64,000 nt of DNA, from positions 4,278,001-4,342,000 of the forward strand of contig NZ_RCCV01000001.1 of the NCBI RefSeq assembly GCF_003664255.1, read 5' to 3'. The position numbers and the translations under genes are program-made. The stretch comes from Micromonospora sp. M71_S20 (GTDB lineage: Bacteria; Actinomycetota; Actinomycetes; Mycobacteriales; Micromonosporaceae). Every line of letters starts with the position of its first letter. The stretch's first letter is position 1. The notes beneath the pieces are model-generated. The model saw only the letters and a program-made list of their open reading frames with translations. It searched no databases and was not told the DNA's origin. This document shows positions 58,640 through 64,000 of the stretch, in pieces.

Positions 58640-58824
58640 CACCGGGCGAAGGCCTTCCAGTGTGTACGGACCCCCGTGCCGCTGCGTACCCCGGTGACGC
58701 CGGCGCTCCTCTGCCCGGCGCCCCTGCCCCGCCCTCTCACCGTCCGACCGCGACCCCACGTCGACGCCCCGCGTCCGACGTCGCCGGCCGCTGCGCGGAC
58801 CTCGCGTCACGCGAAAGGATCTGC

Positions 58825-61521
58825 ATGCGTCTCAAGGCGTTCCTGCTACCCACGGCGCTCGCCCTGGCCCTGTCCGGGACACCGGCCGTGGCCCTCGCCG
58901 CCCCCTCCGACGCCCGGCCGACCGACGCCGTCGACCTGGACGTCCTCTTCGTCAGCGCACACCCCGACGACGAGGCCGGCAGCCTCGCCACCCTCGGCCA
59001 GTGGAAGGAGAAGCACGGCGCCAAGGCCGGCGTCGTCACGATCACCCGCGGCGAGGGCGGCGGCAACGCCGTCGGCCTGGAGGAGGGGCCGCCGCTGGGC
59101 ATCATCCGCGAGCGCGAGGAGCGCACCGCGATCGGCCGCGCCGGGGTGGAGAACCTGTACAACCTCGACCGCGTCGACTTCTGGTACACCGCATCCGCGC
59201 CCCTGTCGGAGCAGATCTGGGGGCACGACGACACCCTGGCCCAGATCGTCCGGGTGATCCGGCAGACCCGGCCCGAGATCGTCATGACGATGAACCCGTC
59301 GCCCACGCCCGGCAACCACGGCAACCACCAGCAGGCCGCCCGCTTCGCCGCCGAGGCGTTCCACGCCGCCGCCGACCCGAAGGCCTTCCCCGAGCAGGTC
59401 ACCAAGGAGGGGCTCAAGCCGTTCCGGGCGGCGAAGTTCCTGCGTACCGGCGGCACCGGCAGCTCGTCGACCGGGCCGCAGTGCGCCACCGGCTTCGTGC
59501 CGGCCGTCCCGACCGACCAGGTGTTCGGCGTCTGGGAGGGCACGCGCAGCGCCGGCGGCAAGACCTGGGCCGAGGTCGAGGTCGACGCCCGCCGGGACTA
59601 CGTGACCCAGGGCTGGGCCAACACCGCCGCCGCCCCCACCGACCCGGCGAAGATCCGCTGCGACTTCTACACGCTTGTCGACAGCCGCGTCCCGTACGAC
59701 CCGGCGGACACCTCCCCCGAGGCGATCCTGCGCGGCTCGGTGCTGCCCCCGGCGGCCGGCGGGCTGCCCGGCGGCACCGAGCTCTACCTGACCGCCGACC
59801 GGTTCGACCTCGCCCCCGGGCAGAGCGTCGAGGTCACCGCGCACGTGCGGGCGCCTCGCAACCGGGCACTCACCTCGCCCCGGGTCTCGCTGCGGCTGCC
59901 GCAGGGCTGGACCGCCGTCGGTTCCGGTGCCGTGCGCGGCGCCGTACCGGCCGGCAAGGAGCGGACCGTCACCTTCACCGTGACCGTTCCCGCCGGCGCC
60001 GACACCAACGAGCAGCACCTCGTCGGCGCGTCCCTGACCACCGGGCAGGGCACCGGCCGTACGGACCGCGCGGTCCGGGTGGTCGCCGACGTGCGCGGCA
60101 CCCTGGAGCCGCTGCCCGAGGTGGGGCTGTTCCGCACCTGGGCCGGCGACAGCGGCTACCCGCAGCTGGACACCCTGATCAAGCCGGTGCTGACCATCGG
60201 CTCCGGCAAGAGTCGGACGGTCCGGGTCGACCTGCGCAACCACGGCGAGACCGCCCAGAGCGGCACGGTCGCCCTCGGTCTGCCGGCCGGCTTCACCGCC
60301 GACGCGGCGACGAAGAGCTACGCCGCCCTGGCGCCGGGCGCCACGGGGGCGGTCACCTTCACCGTCACCAACAGCGACGCCAGCCTGCCGACCGCCAACG
60401 AGGGTGGCGACGGCGGCGACTACGGGATCACCATCACCACCACCAGCGCCGCCGGCAGCACCGTGGAGACCGGCGCCCTGGAGATCGTGCCGACCAGCGA
60501 GGTGCCGCACGCCGGGCACGACCACGCCGTCGACGGGGTGGCCTCCCCCGGCGAGTACCCCGGCGAGGAGCTGGACCTGTCCCGCATCTGGGAGGGGCAG
60601 GCCACCACCGGGCAGGACGCCTCGGCCACCGGCCGGATCGCCTTCACCGAGGACGCGCTCGTCGTGTTCGTGCAGGTCACCGACGACGTGCTCGGCAAGA
60701 AGGTGGTGCCGCAGGACTGCAAGCGGCAGCGGCGCACCGACAGCGTGGAGATCATCGTCGACCCGAAGGGGAACTCGACGGACACCTCCACCGTGTTCAA
60801 GGCGGGCATCTTCCCGGTCACCGACGACCCCGCCAGCGGCGACCCGCCGTGCTGGCAGCGCGACGCCGACAACCGGCAGGGACCGGGCGCCACGACCGCC
60901 CCGGGGATGACCGTCGTCAGCAAGGTCACCGCGCCGTACGCCGGCTACACCATCGAGGCGCGCATCCCGTTCGCGGTGCTGCCCGACGCCATCGACCCGG
61001 CGCGGATGGGCTTCAACGTGCTGGTGTACGACTCGGACACCCAGGACCTCAGCTCCCAGTCGCGGCTGGGCTGGTCCACCTTCACCGGCGTCCGGGCCGA
61101 CCCGTACCGGTACGGCCTGGTCACCCTGCCCGGCCTCACCCCGGCCCAGCGGCAGCCCAGCGCCCCGGTCTTCCCGGACACCGCCGCCCGCAGCGTGCAC
61201 AGCCCGCAGACCATCGCGCAGTCGGCGGTGGACGGCGTGGCTCCGGCCGCCGTCGCCCGCCTGCCCGAGCGGGCGCTGCGGCTGACCGGCCAGCGGCAGG
61301 TGGCCGGTGGCGTGCAGGTGACCGTCCGGGCCGACCGCGCCGGCACGGTGTACCTGCACACCGCCGACGGCGACCGGTCGCTCGGTGAGCGTTCGGTGCA
61401 GGTGCGCTCCGGCCGCCCGGTCACCGTCCTGGTGCCGGTCGCCGGTGGCACGCCCACCTCGGTCCTGGCCGCCTTCGAGGCCGACGGTGCCGCGCTCGCC
61501 CGCCAGGTCCCGCTGACCTGA
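58825..61521 (+). CDS. Secreted PIG-L-family deacetylase with C-terminal sugar-binding-like domain
   Basis: An 898-residue exported zinc enzyme. The signal peptide ends ALAAP (about residue 26). The PIG-L/MshB-type domain has zinc motif AHPDDE at about 45-50 and the third ligand His in GNHGNHQQAA. Beta-sandwich NEW3-like domains follow (about 310-560), then a CBM9/DOMON-like domain (about 570-760; DSVEIIVDPKG, TIEARIPFAVL). PIG-L enzymes remove acetyl from GlcNAc-linked compounds. Large secreted forms probably act on extracellular glycans. The ATG has AAAGGA upstream. Confidence 0.88.
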   Translation: MRLKAFLLPTALALALSGTPAVALAAPSDARPTDAVDLDVLFVSAHPDDEAGSLATLGQWKEKHGAKAGVVTITRGEGGGNAVGLEEGPPLGIIREREERTAIGRAGVENLYNLDRVDFWYTASAPLSEQIWGHDDTLAQIVRVIRQTRPEIVMTMNPSPTPGNHGNHQQAARFAAEAFHAAADPKAFPEQVTKEGLKPFRAAKFLRTGGTGSSSTGPQCATGFVPAVPTDQVFGVWEGTRSAGGKTWAEVEVDARRDYVTQGWANTAAAPTDPAKIRCDFYTLVDSRVPYDPADTSPEAILRGSVLPPAAGGLPGGTELYLTADRFDLAPGQSVEVTAHVRAPRNRALTSPRVSLRLPQGWTAVGSGAVRGAVPAGKERTVTFTVTVPAGADTNEQHLVGASLTTGQGTGRTDRAVRVVADVRGTLEPLPEVGLFRTWAGDSGYPQLDTLIKPVLTIGSGKSRTVRVDLRNHGETAQSGTVALGLPAGFTADAATKSYAALAPGATGAVTFTVTNSDASLPTANEGGDGGDYGITITTTSAAGSTVETGALEIVPTSEVPHAGHDHAVDGVASPGEYPGEELDLSRIWEGQATTGQDASATGRIAFTEDALVVFVQVTDDVLGKKVVPQDCKRQRRTDSVEIIVDPKGNSTDTSTVFKAGIFPVTDDPASGDPPCWQRDADNRQGPGATTAPGMTVVSKVTAPYAGYTIEARIPFAVLPDAIDPARMGFNVLVYDSDTQDLSSQSRLGWSTFTGVRADPYRYGLVTLPGLTPAQRQPSAPVFPDTAARSVHSPQTIAQSAVDGVAPAAVARLPERALRLTGQRQVAGGVQVTVRADRAGTVYLHTADGDRSLGERSVQVRSGRPVTVLVPVAGGTPTSVLAAFEADGAALARQVPLT

Positions 61522-61527
61522 CCGGAC

Positions 61528-61573
61528 CGGGACGGGCCCCTGCCATCCGCGCGGACGGCAGGGGCCCGTCCCG
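61528..61573. terminator. Very strong bidirectional hairpin
   Basis: A perfect 17-bp stem (61528-61544 with 61557-61573) encloses a small second palindrome TCCGCGCGGA. It lies between convergent PIG-L and TauE/SafE genes. Confidence 0.75.
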
Positions 61574-61620
61574 TTGCCGGGGTCGATCTTCCTGCCGTCG
61601 GCCTGGCGGGAGCGCGCCGT

Positions 61621-62382
61621 CTACAGGACGTTGCGCCCCAGCAGGAACAGCCCGAAGGCCACCCCGAACGCGACGACCACCGCCCTGAGCGGGCCACCGG
61701 GAAGCCTGCGGAGCAGCCGTGCCCCGACGTAGCCGCCGACGACGGTGGCCGGGGCCAGGATCGCCACGCCCGCCCAGTTGACGGTGCCGAAGAGGACGAA
61801 GAGCACCACCGCCGTCAACGAGATGACGGCCGACAGCAGGTTCTTGAAGGCGACCGTCCGGGTGAGCGGTTCGCGCTGCAGGAGCGCCAGGCCGGCGATC
61901 AGGACGATGCCGAACCCCGCGCCGATGTAGCCGCCGTAGACGCCGCTCAGGGCGACGGACACCTGAAGGGCCGCCGGGTGTTCCCGCCCGTGCCGCAGGA
62001 CGGAGCGCCGGGCCAGGCCGTCCAGCCGGCCCCGCAGACCGAGGACGGCCGACGCGGCGATCACCAGGAACGGCACGATCGCGTCGAAGACGCGGCTCGG
62101 CGTCACCAGCAGCAGCACCGACCCGGCGACGCCGCCGACGACCGCCGCGGGCAGGACACGCCGGACGTCCCCGCGGGGCGGCAGGTCCCGGTATCCTCCG
62201 GCGACGCTGGCCACGTTGCCGGGAAAGACGGCGACGGTACTGGTCAGCTTGGCGGTGAGCGGCGGTATGCCGGCGGCGATCAGCGCCGAGAAGGCGATCA
62301 GGGAACCGCCGCCCGCGACCGCGTTGAAGGCACCCGTGGCGACACCGGCGGCGACGAGCAGCGTCGCCTGGATGGGATCCAT
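61621..62382 (-). CDS. TauE/SafE-family (TSUP) membrane permease
   Basis: A 253-residue protein with eight predicted helices in two similar halves. The halves start GVATGAFNAVAGGGSLIAFSAL and GVYGGYIGAGFGIVLIAGLAL, both with the Gly-rich TSUP motif. The family moves sulfite, sulfonates or other organic anions. No sulfur-metabolism genes are adjacent. The ATG is used; a -10-like TAGCCT lies eight bases upstream, so the mRNA may be leaderless. Confidence 0.88.
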   Translation of the reverse strand: MDPIQATLLVAAGVATGAFNAVAGGGSLIAFSALIAAGIPPLTAKLTSTVAVFPGNVASVAGGYRDLPPRGDVRRVLPAAVVGGVAGSVLLLVTPSRVFDAIVPFLVIAASAVLGLRGRLDGLARRSVLRHGREHPAALQVSVALSGVYGGYIGAGFGIVLIAGLALLQREPLTRTVAFKNLLSAVISLTAVVLFVLFGTVNWAGVAILAPATVVGGYVGARLLRRLPGGPLRAVVVAFGVAFGLFLLGRNVL

Positions 62383-62577
62383 CGGGTCCCAGGCTAGTGG
62401 CGATGCCGGGCGTTGGGGCGGGTGTCGGCCGGGCCGCCCCACGCACCAGGGCGGGGCGGTTCAGGGCCGGCCGGCGGCGAGCGCGGCCCGGCGGCGCCGC
62501 GTCGGCGAAGTTCACCTTCTCCGGGTGAGGCGGTAGCGGCGTTTCCGGGGAATGGTGGCCGGTGAGGAGGGATCGCG
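62383..62577. other. Intergenic region between TauE/SafE and SCP2-like genes
   Basis: 195 bp between divergent genes. A GAGGAGGG ribosome site is near the right end. A weak promoter pair (TTCACC, then TAGCGG 17 bp later, about 62512-62540) precedes the SCP2 gene. No repeat stands out. Confidence 0.35.
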
Positions 62578-62949
62578 ATGGCGGATGCCACCCAGGATTT
62601 CTTCCACGGCCTCGCGCGCCGTGGGCACGACCGCCGGCTGAGGAGCATCGACGAGGGCAGCGTGCGCTTCGACATCAGCCGCGAAGGCCGTACCGACCAC
62701 TGGCTGGTCTCCATCGACAAGGGCGACATCAGGGTCACCGAGGAGACGACCGGCGGGGACGCGGTCGTCGAGGCGGACCGGGCGGTGTTCGACCGGATCG
62801 CCAGCGGGGAGGCGTACTTCCTGACCACCGTGCTGCGCGGCGAGGCGTCCGTGGCGGGCAGCCCCCGGCTCTTCGCGACCGTCCGGAAGCTGTTTCCGCC
62901 GCCGCCCACGTCCCGGTCGACGCGTCACCGGGGAGGCGGCCATGGGTGA
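62578..62949 (+). CDS. SCP2-like sterol-binding domain protein
   Basis: A 123-residue protein of the SCP2/YhbT-like fold. Hallmarks are VRFDISREGRTDHWLVSIDKGDI, TGGDAVVEADRAVFDRIASGE and the closing RGEASVAGSPRLFATVRKLFP. It has a hydrophobic tunnel for lipids in other members. It overlaps the following glycosidase gene by eight bases (ATG inside the last codons), so the two are co-translated. Other actinobacterial glycosidase genes of this type also follow an SCP2 gene (general recollection, not verified here). Confidence 0.85.
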   Translation: MADATQDFFHGLARRGHDRRLRSIDEGSVRFDISREGRTDHWLVSIDKGDIRVTEETTGGDAVVEADRAVFDRIASGEAYFLTTVLRGEASVAGSPRLFATVRKLFPPPPTSRSTRHRGGGHG

Positions 62950-64000
62950 CGACCAGGTGGGCATCCTGGACGGCACGACCTTCGTGGTCTGTGACCGGGC
63001 GGGCGACATCGTCCCGTCGCCCGACACCCCGCTCGGCCTGTTCGCCCACGACACGCGCCTGCTGTCGAAGTGGGTGCTGACGATCGACGGGGAGCGGTTG
63101 AGCACCCTCGCCATCGACGACATCCACTACTTCGAGAACCGCTTCTACCTGGTCCCCGGCCACCAGGACGTCTACGTCAACAGCACGCTCTCGGTGCGGC
63201 GGGTGCACACGCTCGACGCCGGCCTGCACGAGGAGCTGAGCATCATCAACCACGACGGCCGGCCGGTCGACCTGACCGTCCGGGTCGAGGTGGACGCCGA
63301 CTTCGCGGACATCTTCGAGGTCAAGGACGCGACGGCGCGGAAGAAGGGCCGGCACTACCGGCGCGTCGACGACGGACGCCTCGTCCTCGGCTACCAGCGG
63401 GAGCGGTTCAGGCGGGAGACGATCGTCTCCGCGACGACGCCGGCGGAACTGGACGAGGACGGGCTGACGCTCAGGGTCCATCTCGAACCGCACAGCACGT
63501 GGCGGACCAGGCTGACCGCCGAGCCGGACCTCCCGATGCCACGAGGGCTGGAGCGGCTCACGATCCCGGGGCGGGCGCGCACCCCCGACAAGGAGCGTCG
63601 GCTCAAGGACTGGCTGGCGGAGGCGCCCCGGCTGGAATCCGACTTCGAGCCCCTGCGCGGCGCGTACCGGCGCAGCCTCATCGACCTGGCCGCGCTGCGG
63701 TTCAGCCCCTTCCTCGCCGAGGACCGGAGCGTGCCGGCCGCCGGCCTGCCCTGGTTCATGAGCCTGTTCGGCCGGGACAGCATCCTCACCAGCCTCCAGG
63801 CGCTGCCGTTCGCGCCCGACCTCGCCGCCACCACCCTCAAGGTGCTCGCGTTCCGGCAGGGCAGCCGGGTCGACGACTTCCGGGAGGAGGAGCCCGGCCG
63901 GATCCTGCACGAGATGCGGTACGGGGAGATGAGCGTGTTCGAGGAGACCCCGCACACGCCCTACTTCGGCAGCGCCGACGCCACTCCCCTGTTCCTGGTG
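62942..64000 (+). CDS. Glycogen-debranching-type glycosidase (3'-truncated by window edge)
   Basis: 353 residues are visible and the frame is open to the window end. The N-terminal GDE-N domain begins ILDGTTFVVCDRAGDI and has GLFAHDTRLLSKWVL and the long beta-sandwich with FENRFYLVPG. The start of the (alpha/alpha)6 catalytic domain is at about 240 (AYRRSLIDLAALRF, GLPWFMSLFGRDSILTSLQAL). Family full length is about 700 residues. It probably hydrolyses alpha-1,6 branches of glycogen or related glycans. The ATG lies within the SCP2-like gene's end. Confidence 0.88.
   Translation, partial: MGDDQVGILDGTTFVVCDRAGDIVPSPDTPLGLFAHDTRLLSKWVLTIDGERLSTLAIDDIHYFENRFYLVPGHQDVYVNSTLSVRRVHTLDAGLHEELSIINHDGRPVDLTVRVEVDADFADIFEVKDATARKKGRHYRRVDDGRLVLGYQRERFRRETIVSATTPAELDEDGLTLRVHLEPHSTWRTRLTAEPDLPMPRGLERLTIPGRARTPDKERRLKDWLAEAPRLESDFEPLRGAYRRSLIDLAALRFSPFLAEDRSVPAAGLPWFMSLFGRDSILTSLQALPFAPDLAATTLKVLAFRQGSRVDDFREEEPGRILHEMRYGEMSVFEETPHTPYFGSADATPLFLV

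Noticed and set aside
62735..63955. Open minus-strand frame across the SCP2-like and glycosidase genes.
   Set aside because: The plus strand has two recognisable families overlapping by eight bases, so the minus frame is a shadow.
1..64000. tRNA, rRNA, CRISPR arrays, insertion sequences and att sites.
   Set aside because: No cloverleaf, direct-repeat/spacer pattern, transposase or integrase was seen. A tRNAscan or IS search could still find something subtle.

Overview
The window is 64 kb of very GC-rich DNA. It shows strong G/C third-position bias, frequent GTG starts, Tat and lipoprotein signals, actinobacterial Ser/Thr kinases, a SAM-IV riboswitch and a Bacillus/actinobacterial-type SOS box. 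I infer a filamentous actinomycete, most likely in Micromonosporaceae (Micromonospora-like); the genus is inference. I saw no rRNA, tRNA, CRISPR array, insertion sequence or prophage. The window reads as a chromosomal region rich in carbohydrate uptake and breakdown, regulation and secreted enzymes.

Layout. 0-2 kb: 3' end of an O-methyltransferase, an H1-like basic protein and a YchJ-family protein. 2-10.5 kb: a sugar-acid (aldonate/uronate) locus on the minus strand. It holds a solute-binding lipoprotein, two permeases, two enolase-superfamily dehydratases, a KDPG-type aldolase, a KDG-type kinase and gluconokinase, with a divergent FCD-type GntR regulator. 10.7-13 kb: DUF4287/SRPBCC protein and an MFS transporter. 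13-19 kb: a Ser/Thr kinase operon whose two other proteins carry threonine-bearing tandem repeats, then an orphan histidine kinase and a Band-7 protein. 20-25 kb: MFS transporter, a tiny leaderless gene, an RraA-like protein, and an amino-acid ABC operon headed by a SAM-IV riboswitch plus a Cys-containing leader peptide. 25-35 kb: APH-like kinase, Tat amidase, VOC protein, a glycosidase remnant, a GAF-SpoIIE phosphatase, a GltB-like oxidoreductase, an acetyltransferase, LexA-controlled dinB and nhaA. 35-46 kb: Usp protein, a large secreted M14 carboxypeptidase, small unknown proteins, an NmrA-like reductase behind a MerR-type promoter, a RibD/DHFR-like protein, an S1 protease-like protein lacking its serine, and a STAND/TPR protein. 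46-48.6 kb: secreted alpha-amylase with three starch-binding domains and paired palindromic operators.

48.8-58.4 kb: an eight-gene minus-strand operon, mostly joined by stop/start overlaps. In order it encodes a ROK repressor, a Fe/phosphonate-type ABC importer (binding protein, ATPase, fused permease), a creatininase-family hydrolase, an amidohydrolase, an argininosuccinate-lyase-like enzyme and a ROK kinase. A perfect 21-bp inverted repeat lies at its head. I cannot assign its substrate, and I regard it as the best candidate for an undescribed catabolic system. 58.8-64 kb: secreted PIG-L deacetylase, TauE/SafE permease, SCP2-like protein and the 5' part of a glycogen-debranching-type glycosidase.

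Across the window at least ten genes have a -10-like hexamer 6-8 nt before the start codon. This suggests widespread leaderless transcription and was used to choose several starts. Many convergent genes are separated by long perfect hairpins that act as likely bidirectional terminators.
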